DNA of 64,000 bases from Candidatus Moanabacter tarae (GCA_003226295.1 CP029803.1:478226-542225), one strand, 5' to 3'; positions 26,606 through 36,335 are shown, counted from the stretch's first letter. Translations and numbers: made by a program. Notes: generated by a model not told the origin, from the letters alone.

Positions 26606-27535
26606 GTGAGGATTTTAATTACAGGAGGAGGAGGATTCATCGGTCGACACCTTGCCCAACGCTATTCAGGTAAAGCTGGGGTGACAATACTCGACAACGG
26701 AAGTTCTGGATCCTTGCTTAATCTTAAAAGATTACCCTGTACTATTATTGAGGGATCCGTCTTGGATAAAAAACTTGTTAGTCAAGCCGTGGAGGGTGTC
26801 GATTGTGTCTTTCATCTTGCTGCGTTTGTTAGTGCAGCTGGTTCGTTTAAGAATCCTCGCGATTGTTTGAATTTGAACATTATGGGGCTTCGGAATGTAC
26901 TGGAAGAGTCCTCGAAGGCAGGAGTTGGGAAATTGATTTTTGCTAGTTCCGCCGCTGTCTATGGGGAAAATCCAGAATCTCCGAAAAGGGAGTCGATGAT
27001 GCCTTCTCCAGGCAGCCCCTATGCATTAACAAAAGTGATTGGAGAAGAGCTTTGCAAATTTTTTTATAAGGAGAAAAAAATGGGAACGGCTTGCTTTAGA
27101 TTGTTCAACGTTTTTGGTCCAGGTCAAAATCCCAAAGGACATTATGCTGCAGTTATCCCTAGATTTGTAACTAAGGCGCTTAAAGGTGAGTCACTTCAGA
27201 TTTATGGCGATGGCCGGCAAATGCGCGATTTCATTTATGTCTTGGACGTTGTAGAGGCGCTGGTCCTAGGTGCTGCCTGTGATGCTATGACTGGTGTCTT
27301 CAATGTGGGTTGTGGTTATGCCATTTCAATAAACTCACTGGCCAAGAGAATTCTGAAACTGACCGGGAGCTCAGCCGGTCTGATTTACGGGAAGAGCAGA
27401 TCTGGAGAGGTTGGGCATTCTGTTGCTTCTATTGCCAAATTACTTCGTTCTGGATGGCAACCTACAATTTCACTTAATGAGGGACTCGAATTGTTCATAA
27501 ATAATAACAAAAGTGGTCGACAGGAGGATACATAA
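26606..27535 (+). CDS. NAD-dependent nucleotide-sugar epimerase/dehydratase
   Basis: This 309-residue extended SDR starts with GTG at 26606. It shows TGGGGFIGRH for NAD binding, the catalytic serine region FASSAAVYGE and the PYALTK Tyr-Lys pair, with DGRQMRDFIYVLDVVEA as the nucleotide-sugar-binding part. The family includes UDP-glucose/UDP-glucuronate epimerases and related enzymes. It probably pairs with the upstream nucleotidyltransferase, but the sugar cannot be named. Confidence 0.85.
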   Translation: MRILITGGGGFIGRHLAQRYSGKAGVTILDNGSSGSLLNLKRLPCTIIEGSVLDKKLVSQAVEGVDCVFHLAAFVSAAGSFKNPRDCLNLNIMGLRNVLEESSKAGVGKLIFASSAAVYGENPESPKRESMMPSPGSPYALTKVIGEELCKFFYKEKKMGTACFRLFNVFGPGQNPKGHYAAVIPRFVTKALKGESLQIYGDGRQMRDFIYVLDVVEALVLGAACDAMTGVFNVGCGYAISINSLAKRILKLTGSSAGLIYGKSRSGEVGHSVASIAKLLRSGWQPTISLNEGLELFINNNKSGRQEDT

Positions 27536-27681
27536 CTCATCGATTAGGAGACTTAATTTGATTCTCTAACTTATGAATTCCGTCAGGAGTATTCATTGGG
27601 GTGGGCTGTTCTGCGGAGATAAGGTCGACGGTACCTTTTGTATTTAGTCCAATAAAAAATTGCCTGGTTTATGGAGGTGTT

Positions 27682-28008
27682 ATGCGCAAAGAGAAGGGAA
27701 TGCCAACTAGGCATGAGTCGACAAAAGAATTGGTCAATTCTAAAAGTGCTATACCCATTGGGGATAAGAAGATTGCAGCTGGAATATGTGGTATTTTGCT
27801 GGGGGCACTCGGGGTTCACAAATTTATCATAGGCTGTACAGGTGCGGGAATGACTATGCTATTGCTCTCGATCTTTGGGGCGATTTTTTTCGGCTGGGGC
27901 CCCTTAATCATGGGGATTATTGGAATGGTTGAGGGGATCATCTACCTAACTAGGAGTAACGATGATTTCTCTTCAGCTTATATTCAAAATCAGAGAAATT
28001 GGTTCTAG
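27682..28008 (+). CDS. TM2 domain membrane protein
   Basis: This 108-residue protein has two closely spaced hydrophobic segments, about residues 36-55 and 60-85, and the TM2-type motif GALGVHKFIIGCTGAG. It ends in a conserved-looking LTRSNDDFSSAYIQNQRNWF. TM2 proteins have a short hairpin topology and no general known function. The ATG at 27682 is preferred because GGAGG lies about eight bases upstream; the frame is open to 27601 but without a good start. The next gene starts about 56 bases downstream. Confidence 0.8.
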   Translation: MRKEKGMPTRHESTKELVNSKSAIPIGDKKIAAGICGILLGALGVHKFIIGCTGAGMTMLLLSIFGAIFFGWGPLIMGIIGMVEGIIYLTRSNDDFSSAYIQNQRNWF

Positions 28009-28063
28009 TCTGTTTTTTAAAAATACTGTGACCTTCGATCTAAGGTTCGGGTTAAAGGAGAAT

Positions 28064-28939
28064 ATGAGAACACTGGGTTTCTGTTTTTTCACCTTGGTCC
28101 TCTACTTGTGCGGGAACATGTCTACTAGGGCAGCCAACTCAATTGGGCCGTACCGAGAGCTTTCACGCGATTTGGAGGTTGTGGAGGATGTTTTTGCGAA
28201 TCGAGGACGCATTTACATGGTTTTGAGTGATGAATCTAGAGAGAAGGAGATGATTGTAAAAATCTCGGATGCGAGGAATTCCCAGTTTCTGAAATGGCCC
28301 GAGGGGAAAGAAGATCGTATAGTTTCAGGAGAGAGGGAAACAACTTCAGTGGTAAAGGATGCTGGTTGGATTGAAACCAAGGCTCCTTTCATTGAATATT
28401 GGATGGAAGATAAGCTTGTATTGCACCTCATGCGAGTGAGAGATGTGTCTACTCGTCCTTTTCCTTTGCAGGGATTGGCAGTTTTGGTGGATTTGACGTC
28501 AGGGCAAAGGTCAAGGACAAACCTTTCTAACGAAGGGAAAATAAAGGAGACGGTAGGAGAGCAATTGGAACCGGATGTTCAAAGTAAAAATGGAATTGCT
28601 AAAACGGTTGAAATTGAGAACGAACCACCACGTTTCGGACCATATTGCGCCCTTGTGATGGATCGGACAGTTATTAGAGATGTCAAGGTCGACGAGGATA
28701 TGAATACTTGTATAAAACTAGATCCGAAGTTCCGGAAAGATGAAATCCGCGTTAAAATTTCTAATTTTAATAAGGCAGGTTATCGGGAGTGGGATTACAA
28801 AGGTTTCGAACTTGTTTCCCCTGCAGAAGCCGGAAGGCCTCAGGGAGCATGGACAGACTGGATTAAGGTGGATGCAAAGTTCGTGGAATACTGGATGGAG
28901 AGTAGCCTCATATTACATCTTATGCGTACCGATCTTTGA
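28064..28939 (+). CDS. Secreted protein with two copies of an unknown domain
   Basis: This 291-residue protein begins at the ATG at 28064, which has an AAAGGAG ribosome binding site; the frame is open from 27962. Residues 1-24 look like a signal peptide. The mature part contains two copies of a roughly 98-residue unit, at about 27-124 and 191-288. Both begin with GPY near a V-rich segment and end with nearly the same motif: FIEYWMEDKLVLHLMR in copy one and FVEYWMESSLILHLMR in copy two. The linker (125-190) is charged and low in aromatics. I do not recognise the family. The D,D-carboxypeptidase follows downstream. Confidence 0.75.
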   Translation: MRTLGFCFFTLVLYLCGNMSTRAANSIGPYRELSRDLEVVEDVFANRGRIYMVLSDESREKEMIVKISDARNSQFLKWPEGKEDRIVSGERETTSVVKDAGWIETKAPFIEYWMEDKLVLHLMRVRDVSTRPFPLQGLAVLVDLTSGQRSRTNLSNEGKIKETVGEQLEPDVQSKNGIAKTVEIENEPPRFGPYCALVMDRTVIRDVKVDEDMNTCIKLDPKFRKDEIRVKISNFNKAGYREWDYKGFELVSPAEAGRPQGAWTDWIKVDAKFVEYWMESSLILHLMRTDL

Positions 28940-29109
28940 GAAAGAATCAGTTTTTTGTTTGGTCTCAATCAGAGGGCGTTTGAGGGTTAAGCAAAAGACA
29001 TCTTTTATATTGGTGGTTGTGAGAATAGGTCTTTCTGTTGCCGAAAATCCGAGGACAAAGTTCGACAGACTCCAGAGAGCCTATACCATTTTTTTATGAG
29101 GTGTAAGAA

Positions 29110-30273
29110 ATGTATGGCCTAAAGGTGAAACCAGTTAAAAGAAAAAGATTTCTTCGATTTCGATCTGTAGGTCTAAGTGTTGTTTGGCTTTTGTTTCCTC
29201 TAGTTAATGTAGCAAAGGAATTACCGCCGTACAAGTCTGCAATCTTAATGGAGGCGGAGACAGGCAGTGTACTTTTCGAGTACAACTCATATCTTCCGAG
29301 ATCTCCTGCAAGTACTATAAAACTTCTTTTAATGTTGGTGGTAATGGAGGAGATCGAGGACCTAAAAGTTAATCTCGACGAGCCTGTTACAGTCTCGCAA
29401 GAGGCTAGCCGAATTGGCGGTTCGCAGGTCTACCTTAAGGAGGGAGAAGTGTTTCGCTTAGGTGAGTTGATGGAGGCGATTGCGATATCGTCGGCGAATG
29501 ATGCTTGCGTAGCGGTTGCAGAATATATCTCGGGAACAGCAGAAGAATTTGTGGAGCTGATGAATCAGAGGTCTAAGAGGTTGGGTCTTTTCAACTCGGT
29601 CTGCGTAAACGTGCATGGACTCGATGACACACCGCTCGATAATGGGAATGTTACAACTGCCTACGATCTTGCTGTTGTCTCAAAGAATCTACTTTACCAC
29701 TCGAAGGTTATTGAATGGGCAGTGCAGAGGGAGAGACCTTTTCGCAGGGGCCAATTTAGGCTCTTTAATACCAATAAACTTCTGGGGCAGTATCGGGGCT
29801 TGAACGGTCTAAAGACGGGATATACGAACCGTGCCGGCTTCTGTCTAGTTGGCACGGCCGAGCGAAAGGATATGAGCTTGATCTCAGTCGTCCTAGGCGC
29901 ACCCGACGAAGAGACTCGGTATATTGAGACAAGGAAGTTGTTGGATCACGGGTTCCAAAATTTTGTCAAGATGCGAATTTTACGCTCTGGACAGAATGCA
30001 GGAATCGTCGAGCTAAGGGAAGGGAGTCAATCACATGTGCAGGCCTTGGTGCAGGACGAATATATTGCTGTGTTGCGGAAGGGCGATGATTCTCGAATGA
30101 GGCGTCAACTCGAATACCGGGAGAATATTGTAGCGCCCGTAAGGAAAGGGGAGGTGATTGGAAGCCTTTCCGTCTATATTGGAGAACGATCGGTTTTTAA
30201 AACAGATCTGGTTGCGGCCGAGGAAGTTTCAAGGTTGAGATGGTGGGACCGACTCAAATTATGGCTTCCTTAG
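29110..30273 (+). CDS. D-alanyl-D-alanine carboxypeptidase (PBP5/6 family)
   Basis: This 387-residue protein removes the terminal D-Ala from peptidoglycan stem peptides. Residues about 15-35 form a signal or anchor segment. The catalytic SxxK motif is S68-T-I-K71 within SPASTIK, the SxN motif lies in SSANDA, and the KTG box in GLKTGYTN. The C-terminal region (PBP5_C-like, residues about 280-370) holds the usual beta-rich domain, and the end (LRWWDRLKLWLP) is an amphipathic membrane-associating tail. The SxxK motif differs from the common SLTK but keeps both catalytic residues. It lies next to the broken Bax-like gene. Confidence 0.9.
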   Translation: MYGLKVKPVKRKRFLRFRSVGLSVVWLLFPLVNVAKELPPYKSAILMEAETGSVLFEYNSYLPRSPASTIKLLLMLVVMEEIEDLKVNLDEPVTVSQEASRIGGSQVYLKEGEVFRLGELMEAIAISSANDACVAVAEYISGTAEEFVELMNQRSKRLGLFNSVCVNVHGLDDTPLDNGNVTTAYDLAVVSKNLLYHSKVIEWAVQRERPFRRGQFRLFNTNKLLGQYRGLNGLKTGYTNRAGFCLVGTAERKDMSLISVVLGAPDEETRYIETRKLLDHGFQNFVKMRILRSGQNAGIVELREGSQSHVQALVQDEYIAVLRKGDDSRMRRQLEYRENIVAPVRKGEVIGSLSVYIGERSVFKTDLVAAEEVSRLRWWDRLKLWLP

Positions 30274-30321
30274 GGAGAGTCCTGGCCATTTCAAATTGAG
30301 ATGATAATGGGTTCCTTTAAG

Positions 30322-30339
30322 GATCATCCCTAGATGATC
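30322..30339. repeat. Hairpin-forming inverted repeat
   Basis: GATCATC and GATGATC form a seven-base perfect stem with a CCTA loop about 50 bases after the carboxypeptidase stop. It has no T-run, so it is not a typical intrinsic terminator. It precedes the broken Bax-like gene. Confidence 0.35.
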
Positions 30340-30365
30340 TCAAGTTGCTTAGGATAGAAGCTGCT

Positions 30366-31172
30366 ATGAAGTTCAAGATGGTTCCGAAGTTGTTAGTAAT
30401 TCAGGATCGTTTTCGGAGCATCTTCTTTAGAACTGGAACGGTTGTTTTAACTGGACTCAGTGCCGTGATTCTAGTCATTGCACTCACTGAGTGGAAACTA
30501 TCTGCAACTGTACTGCCAGATTTTTCAAGTATTGGAGACGTCAGTGCGAAGAAAAGAGCGTTCTTGGACTTTCTATTGCCGATTGTCGAGCGAGAGAATT
30601 TGAGGATTCTCAATAATCGCTTTGGGGTGAAGGAAATAGCAGTCCGGTTTTCTGAAGGGAAACCTATTTCAAACGGAAAAATAAAATGGCTTAAACGGCT
30701 CGCTAAGAAGTACGGAATTTCAGTTCCGGAAAAATTCTCGATGGATTTTTCGTGCGGTTGCTAACTAGAGTCGATATCATTCCCCCTTCATTAACGCTTG
30801 CTCAGGCGGCGAACGAATCGGGCTCGGGAGTCTCTCGGTTTGCAGTGATAGGGAACAATCTTTTTGGCTTCTGGTGCCATGCTCCGGGGTGTGGAATCAT
30901 CTCTGATAACAGGGATGTAGGGGCTACCCACGAAGTAAAAAAGTACAAGGATGTTCCTGCCTGTGTGAAATGATTACTTGCGTAACTTGAATAAGAATCG
31001 TGCATATTGAGAGCTTCGATCTATAAGACTGCTGGAGAGAAAAAGTGGCAGGATTCCTTCCGGCCACCTACTTGCCTCGGGATTGTTTCGGTACTCCTCA
31101 AGAGGGCAGGCCTATGTCAAGGAGATCCAGTCTTTGATCCGGGCCAACGGTTTAGCTGAATACGACATCTAA
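30366..31172 (+). pseudogene. Bax-like glucosaminidase-domain protein, broken by frameshifts
   Basis: Reading through the frames gives a Bax-like protein. First comes a membrane-anchored N-terminus with KKRAFLDFLLPIVERENLRI. Then, in a second frame from 30752, LLTRVDIIPPSLTLAQAANE, GNNLFGFWCHAPGCG and ATHEVKKYKD. Then DYLRNLNKN follows in a third frame after 30971. Last, GHLLASGLFRYSSRGQAYV runs to EYDI with a stop at 31172. The order and text match Bax proteins, which hydrolyse N-acetylglucosaminyl bonds in peptidoglycan. Breaks are seen at a T5 run (30746-30750), near 30971, at an in-frame TGA at 31008-31010, and at an A5 run (31040-31044). Three frameshifts plus a stop argue for a decayed gene, though assembly errors in homopolymers could explain two of them. 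Confidence 0.8.
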
Positions 31173-31397
31173 AGTTTTGTATGCCTCAAATTCCCGTTAA
31201 TCATGATGTTCAATATTGGAGCATTAGGGAAGGAACGAGTCCCTAGGTTCCCCAGCCCTTATGCCTATTTAAAACCAATACTGTGTGATTGGACAGTTGC
31301 TTCGGACTGTGTCAGTAAATATGATTTAAAGCAAAAGAGCTCAAGTTGAGTGAAGAAGAAATTCAACCAGGCCTCTTTAATACCTGTATCTTCTCTC

Positions 31398-32654
31398 TCA
31401 TCCATGACATAGAGCATTGAGGTGCTTAGTGAAGTGAGTTTCAAGGACCTCTTGGTAAAGATCGGGATTGGATTGAAGGATTTCGATGATTGCTTCCTTA
31501 AAAGGTTGGCCGCTCATTGACTCACCCATGGTGAGGACTGAACCAAATGTAACATGCAGCATCTGGCGGCCAACGTCCTGATTAAGATAGATATTTTCAA
31601 TGTCTCCGATTTGCTCGTGGCCCAGATTTCTGATATCGTCTTCAGTGGTAGAAATATGGTAGTCAGCGACGTCAATAGGGAACCGGCCGGCCGAATAGCA
31701 GGCGATTTCCAAAAAGAGGTCCTGATTCATTCTGCATACCACACGGAGGGCTTCGAGGTAGCTGGTGCCAGCTGTTTTGATATGAAGAAGATCACCACAT
31801 ACTCGTCCTATAATTGGATAGATCGCAAATTTGTCGGAGCCACTGTATACGCTTAGCTTATAGGGACCAAACGATTTCGCGATTCCGACATGTTTCGCAA
31901 GCGTCGACTCAAAGAGTTTCATGTTTCCGCGGAAATCAATACCTTTCTCAAATTCCCCGGTGAAATGTGGTGCCAGACTAACAATCTTAACGGCTCTTCT
32001 TTCCAATTCTAAAGCGATAAAGAGATGCTCTAGGGCTGAAGTAGGAGACTCACTTTCGTCTATCGAAACTTCGATTTCATAGTCTTTGCTGCCCATGGCT
32101 TTAGCGACGTGACCCGCCATTGATTCAAAATGGGCAATAGCACGCCCATATTTTACGGCAGCTCTGTAGAGGGATTCAGTATCGAAGGTCAGAGTTCCGG
32201 TTCCTTCGACTATCACGGGTTTCCCTAGGTACAGCGAGTCGAGCTGCTCTCCTCCGTAGATCCCATTTAATACTTGAGAGGAGATCTCATCTTTAAGGTC
32301 AAATTCGGTCATTTCGTCAGCCGCATTGTTGATGTATAACGAGGAATCGATAGTGAAGCATGTGTACCCAGCTGATGCGGCTAGGAAAACGTCCTCGCGG
32401 GTCTTCAAGTGATCAGCTTCGGCTCCCCAAGGCTTGGAGTATTTCGCTTTGTTTAGGGCTTCCTGAGCTGCCTTAATTACCTCTAAGGGAGTCCGGTTTG
32501 TTCTATTAAGATCACGGACAGACTGTTGCGCAAAGACCGGTGCGAAGTCGGATTTCTCACTCGAAGCGATATGTCCAGGCCCAGCTAGACCAATGTGATC
32601 CCCGTAACCAAACGATTTCCTTAGACCGAGGACGGAGGGTTTGGATGCTATCAT
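31398..32654 (-). CDS. Tagaturonate epimerase-like protein (UxaE family)
   Basis: This 418-residue protein resembles UxaE-type tagaturonate epimerase, which converts D-tagaturonate to D-fructuronate in galacturonate breakdown in Thermotoga. The N-terminal SFGYGDHIGLAGPGHI is the clearest family block. Further His, Glu and Asp residues that could bind metal appear in EIEVSIDES, LAPHFTGEFE and SVYSGSDKF. No signal peptide is visible. It diverges from the hydroxyacid dehydrogenase gene, 125 bases away, and heads a uronate-type block. The homology is remembered, not computed, so the substrate should be treated as provisional. Confidence 0.75.
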   Translation of the reverse strand: MIASKPSVLGLRKSFGYGDHIGLAGPGHIASSEKSDFAPVFAQQSVRDLNRTNRTPLEVIKAAQEALNKAKYSKPWGAEADHLKTREDVFLAASAGYTCFTIDSSLYINNAADEMTEFDLKDEISSQVLNGIYGGEQLDSLYLGKPVIVEGTGTLTFDTESLYRAAVKYGRAIAHFESMAGHVAKAMGSKDYEIEVSIDESESPTSALEHLFIALELERRAVKIVSLAPHFTGEFEKGIDFRGNMKLFESTLAKHVGIAKSFGPYKLSVYSGSDKFAIYPIIGRVCGDLLHIKTAGTSYLEALRVVCRMNQDLFLEIACYSAGRFPIDVADYHISTTEDDIRNLGHEQIGDIENIYLNQDVGRQMLHVTFGSVLTMGESMSGQPFKEAIIEILQSNPDLYQEVLETHFTKHLNALCHG

Positions 32655-32779
32655 AGCGTTCAGAATTCAGCCATTCAAGCAAGAATGCTAATTGGCTCAT
32701 TTGCAAAGATAAAAATGTTACGGGTGGATTGCTCTTGAAGAGTCGAAGAAGGAGACCCACTCTTAGCCTGACATGTCGG

Positions 32780-33760
32780 ATGAGCAGTAAACGGATACTT
32801 TTAACCACCACGTCTTTTCAAGATACACCAGGACCCCATCACGATCTGTTGAATAAAACGGGCTTCGATCTGGATCAGGCCAGAGGTCCCCTAGATGAAG
32901 GGTCGATGCTTGGGATGGTAGGCGAGATTGATGGAATAATTTGTGGAGACGACGCGATCACGCGAAATGTAATAGAGAAGGCGTTGCCAAGATTAAAGGT
33001 TATCAGCAAATACGGCATTGGAGTCGACAAGATCGATGTTAATGCTGCAACTGACTTCGGTCTTCCGGTCCTGTACACACCAGGTGTCAATCATACTACC
33101 GTAGCGGAGCATACATTTATGCTGCTCCTAGCTTTGGAGAAAAACTTGATTCAGGAGGTTGAGTTTACGCGAGCAGGTGAGTGGAAGCGCATCACAGGAC
33201 ACGAGATTATGGGAAAGACGATTGGGATTGTTGGGCTTGGGCGAATTGGGAAGGAGGTAGCGCTGCGTGCAAAGGCATTTGGAATGAAATCGATTGGTTA
33301 TGGGACCTATTGGGACAAGGAATTCGCAGCTGAATATGAGGTGAAGAAGGCTGCTTCTTTGGAGGAGTTGTTCACGGGAGCCGATGTGATTACTCTCCAT
33401 ACGAAACTGACAGAGAAGACCCGTGGAATAGTGAATCGAGAAAGTATTAGAATTATGAAGGACGGGGTTTTAATTATTAACTGCTCGAGAGGTAAATTGG
33501 TTGAGACTGAGGATGTTGTGGCGGGTCTAGAAAGTGGAAAGATTGGTGGATATGGAACCGATGTGCTTGACCAAGAACCGCCTCCGGTAGACCATCCTCT
33601 TTTACGGACGAGGAATTGTATTGTCACACCCCATATTGGGTCGAGGACATACGAAAGTGTTGAGCGTCAAGCCATGATGGCGACCCGTAACCTAATAATG
33701 GTTCTAAATGGAGAAAAGCCTCTAGCACAGGTTAACTCGGTTCCGATAGAAGGGGTGTGA
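32780..33760 (+). CDS. Phosphoglycerate dehydrogenase-like 2-hydroxyacid dehydrogenase
   Basis: This 326-residue protein uses the ATG at 32780; an in-frame start 17 codons upstream (32729) would add a basic extension. It has the NAD motif GLGRIG and the catalytic Arg (NCSRGKLV), Glu (DQEPP) and His (TPHIG). It lacks an ACT domain, so it is unlikely to be SerA. The substrate is probably a sugar-derived 2-hydroxy or 2-keto acid. It is the first plus-strand gene of the uronate/pentose block and is separated from the Ldh-family gene by 47 bases. Confidence 0.87.
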   Translation: MSSKRILLTTTSFQDTPGPHHDLLNKTGFDLDQARGPLDEGSMLGMVGEIDGIICGDDAITRNVIEKALPRLKVISKYGIGVDKIDVNAATDFGLPVLYTPGVNHTTVAEHTFMLLLALEKNLIQEVEFTRAGEWKRITGHEIMGKTIGIVGLGRIGKEVALRAKAFGMKSIGYGTYWDKEFAAEYEVKKAASLEELFTGADVITLHTKLTEKTRGIVNRESIRIMKDGVLIINCSRGKLVETEDVVAGLESGKIGGYGTDVLDQEPPPVDHPLLRTRNCIVTPHIGSRTYESVERQAMMATRNLIMVLNGEKPLAQVNSVPIEGV

Positions 33761-33807
33761 AATGGTGTTTAGTGGAAGTATAAATCTGTTTTAATGGCTT
33801 TAATTGT

Positions 33808-34896
33808 ATGGAGAGATTTTACGTAGTACCCGAGAGGAAGCACAATAAGTTAGTAGAATCAGCTTATTTGAATCGGGGATATTCTTCCGAAGAAGCAGGG
33901 CATGCGGTTACGTTGGCGGCTGAGGCAGCACGGCACGGGATAAGAACACACAATGCGCTTAAGGGACTGGAGCTCGATCGAAAGCTTGGGAGCGGTTCCA
34001 AGGGATGCATTCCGGGAGCGAAGATAGAAAAATTGCCTTGTGCTTTTGAGGCCTGTGAGATTTGGAATTCAAACCGAAAATTGGGGCAGGCGGTTGCTGC
34101 AGAAGCAATGGACAGGTGCATGCGATTAGCGGACCGATATGGTATTGGAATGGTAAATGTCGACAATACGTTTCACTACCTTTGGGGTGGCGGTCATGTA
34201 ATGAGAGTGGCAAAGGCTGGCTACATCGGTTACACGAATTGTACGGCATCATACGCAGAGGTGGTCCCATTCCAGGGAAAGGCGGCCACGATTGGGACGA
34301 ATCCGCATAGCTGGGGGTTACCTACAACCAATGCGATTGGATATCCAATTGTGATTGATTGGGCGACATCGGTAATTGCTTCGGGGCGTGTTGAAGTCTC
34401 GAGGAGGGAAGGCCAAACTCTTCCCTCTGAAGCGGCGGTGGACAAAGACGGGAATGTTACACAAGATCCGAATGAGGTGGTTAGTCTGATGCCTTTTGGT
34501 GCCCACAAAGGATACGGATTGGGTCTGCTAAATGAGCTTTTAGCGTCTCTAATTGGAGGATATCTTCCAACCATTCGTAATCGATGGAGCGAGGTTGGGG
34601 AAAAACAAACCTGTAATTTCCACTTTCAGGTGATTCATCCTCAAGCCCTGAGCTCAGGAGCATTTGCAGGAGGACGAACACAATCAGAAAATGTTCGAAT
34701 GGTGATAAAAGATGTGCTGGGCCATGGGAATGAGCATTGCCTGTTGCCTGGACAGATTGAGGCTATGGCAGCAGCTCGAAGTGCGACTAATGGTGGTTTG
34801 CTTTTTAGTGAAGCAGAGATTGAGGCTTTTGCCGAGATCGCGGAGAGTTGTGGAATGGAAAGGTGGCATGTTGGAGAATTTAAGAGGGCGGAATAG
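33808..34896 (+). CDS. Ldh-family (malate/L-lactate dehydrogenase-like) oxidoreductase
   Basis: This 362-residue protein belongs to the YlbC/DlgD-type family of NAD(P)-dependent dehydrogenases, which reduce 2-keto acids such as 2,3-diketo-L-gulonate, delta-1-piperideine-2-carboxylate or oxaloacetate. Family blocks include AARHGIRTHN, FHYLWGGGHVMRVA, AATIGTNPHSWGLP, PIVIDWATSVIASGRVE and the C-terminal PFGAHKGYGLGLL. The catalytic His and Asp of the family are plausibly in RHGIRTHN and DWATS. It fits a sugar-acid reductase role beside a 2-hydroxyacid dehydrogenase and a KDG-kinase-like gene. The fold family is firm, the substrate is not. Confidence 0.87.
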   Translation: MERFYVVPERKHNKLVESAYLNRGYSSEEAGHAVTLAAEAARHGIRTHNALKGLELDRKLGSGSKGCIPGAKIEKLPCAFEACEIWNSNRKLGQAVAAEAMDRCMRLADRYGIGMVNVDNTFHYLWGGGHVMRVAKAGYIGYTNCTASYAEVVPFQGKAATIGTNPHSWGLPTTNAIGYPIVIDWATSVIASGRVEVSRREGQTLPSEAAVDKDGNVTQDPNEVVSLMPFGAHKGYGLGLLNELLASLIGGYLPTIRNRWSEVGEKQTCNFHFQVIHPQALSSGAFAGGRTQSENVRMVIKDVLGHGNEHCLLPGQIEAMAAARSATNGGLLFSEAEIEAFAEIAESCGMERWHVGEFKRAE

Positions 34897-35144
34897 AATT
34901 GTCCGAAGATGAATTTTAAAAACACTTAACCGAAACAATGCTAAGGAATCAAAGAGAGGGGACGGATAGATGCAAAGAGTACAAGGACAAAAAGTAATTG
35001 GAGTAAAATAATTTAAGGGATTCCATGAGTTTTTGGACAATAAGAGTGTGTCTTCCACTCGAAAGAGTTCTGGAAGGGAGTTTTCACTCTTGGGACAGAT
35101 TGTTTTTATGGAAAAACGGAAACCGTATTTAGGAGGGATAAGAG

Positions 35145-36245
35145 ATGGCGAAACTGGAAATACGACCGCCTGGAAGTTGTCGGTATGATTTGATCTCTCT
35201 AGGTGAGGTGATGTTACGCCTCGACCCAGGAGATGAAAGAGTTAGAACGACGCGTTCTTTTAAAGTTTGGGAAGGTGGCGGGGAGTACAATGTCGCACGG
35301 GGCCTTAGGCGCTGTTTCGGGCTGCGTACCGGTGTCATAACAGCGTTTGCGGAAAATGAAGTGGGACGGTTGATAGAAGACTTCATTTTTCAGGGTGGTG
35401 TTGATACCACTCACATTAAGTGGGTTCCGTATGATGGGGTGGGAAGGCGAGTCCGGAATGGGCTTAACTTTACCGAGAGAGGTTTCGGACTGAGAGGAGC
35501 CGTCGGTGTATCCGATAGGGGGCATTCGGCGACAGCTCAACTGAAGCCAGGTGACTTTGATTGGGACCAGATTTTCGGGGAAGAGGGTGTCCGTTGGTTT
35601 CACACCGGGGGGATCTTTGCAGCCCTATCTGATACGACCCCTGAGATCCTGGAAGAGGCAGTGACGGCCGCTCAGCGGCATGGGACGATTGTCTCCTATG
35701 ACCTGAACTATCGCCCCTCGCTTTGGGAAGATGTGGGAGGATATGAGAAGGCCCAGGAGGTGAATCGTCGAATAGCGAAAAATGTCGACGTTATGTTAGG
35801 AAACGAGGAGGATTTCACCGCCTGTCTTGGATTCAATGTTGAAGGGCTAGATGAGACTATTTCTTCGATCGAAGTAGATAGTTTTAAAAACATGATTAGA
35901 ACGGCTGTGACCGAATTTCCTAACTTCAAAGTCACAGCTACAACACTACGGACTGTGAAGAGCGCAACCGTCAATGATTGGGGCGCGATCTGCTGGGCGG
36001 ATGGCGAGTTTTACGAAGCGATCTATCGTGAGGGATTGGAAATAATGGATCGGGTAGGAGGCGGCGATAGTTTTGCCTCTGGGCTAATTTACGGATTCCT
36101 GTCCCAATATGATCCCCAGGAGGCGGTAGAATATGGTGCTGCACATGGAGCTCTTGCCATGACGACACCAGGTGACACTTCAATGGCTAGTTTAGCCGAA
36201 GTAGAAAAATTGGTAGGCGGCGGCGGCGCGCGGGTAGTGCGCTAG
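35145..36245 (+). CDS. PfkB-family sugar kinase (2-keto-3-deoxygluconate kinase-like)
   Basis: This 366-residue kinase has the PfkB signatures: the N-terminal ISLGEVMLRLDPG, the GGEYNVARGL segment and the C-terminal DRVGGGDSFASGLIYG, whose Asp is the catalytic base. The last has GGGDSF where GAGDSF is usual. The start has a strong AGGAGG site ten bases upstream. The EVMLRLDP opening is typical of 2-dehydro-3-deoxygluconokinases (KdgK), which phosphorylate KDG before aldolase cleavage. That assignment fits the UxaE-type and dehydratase genes, but fructokinase or ribokinase activity cannot be excluded. Confidence 0.85.
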   Translation: MAKLEIRPPGSCRYDLISLGEVMLRLDPGDERVRTTRSFKVWEGGGEYNVARGLRRCFGLRTGVITAFAENEVGRLIEDFIFQGGVDTTHIKWVPYDGVGRRVRNGLNFTERGFGLRGAVGVSDRGHSATAQLKPGDFDWDQIFGEEGVRWFHTGGIFAALSDTTPEILEEAVTAAQRHGTIVSYDLNYRPSLWEDVGGYEKAQEVNRRIAKNVDVMLGNEEDFTACLGFNVEGLDETISSIEVDSFKNMIRTAVTEFPNFKVTATTLRTVKSATVNDWGAICWADGEFYEAIYREGLEIMDRVGGGDSFASGLIYGFLSQYDPQEAVEYGAAHGALAMTTPGDTSMASLAEVEKLVGGGGARVVR

Positions 36246-36335
36246 GTGATGTCCATTCAAAGGATGGAGGAGAGAGGAGGTTCCGAATTCTTGCGCGTTT
36301 GGACCGCATAAATCACTGCTCCTTGATGGCGATAT

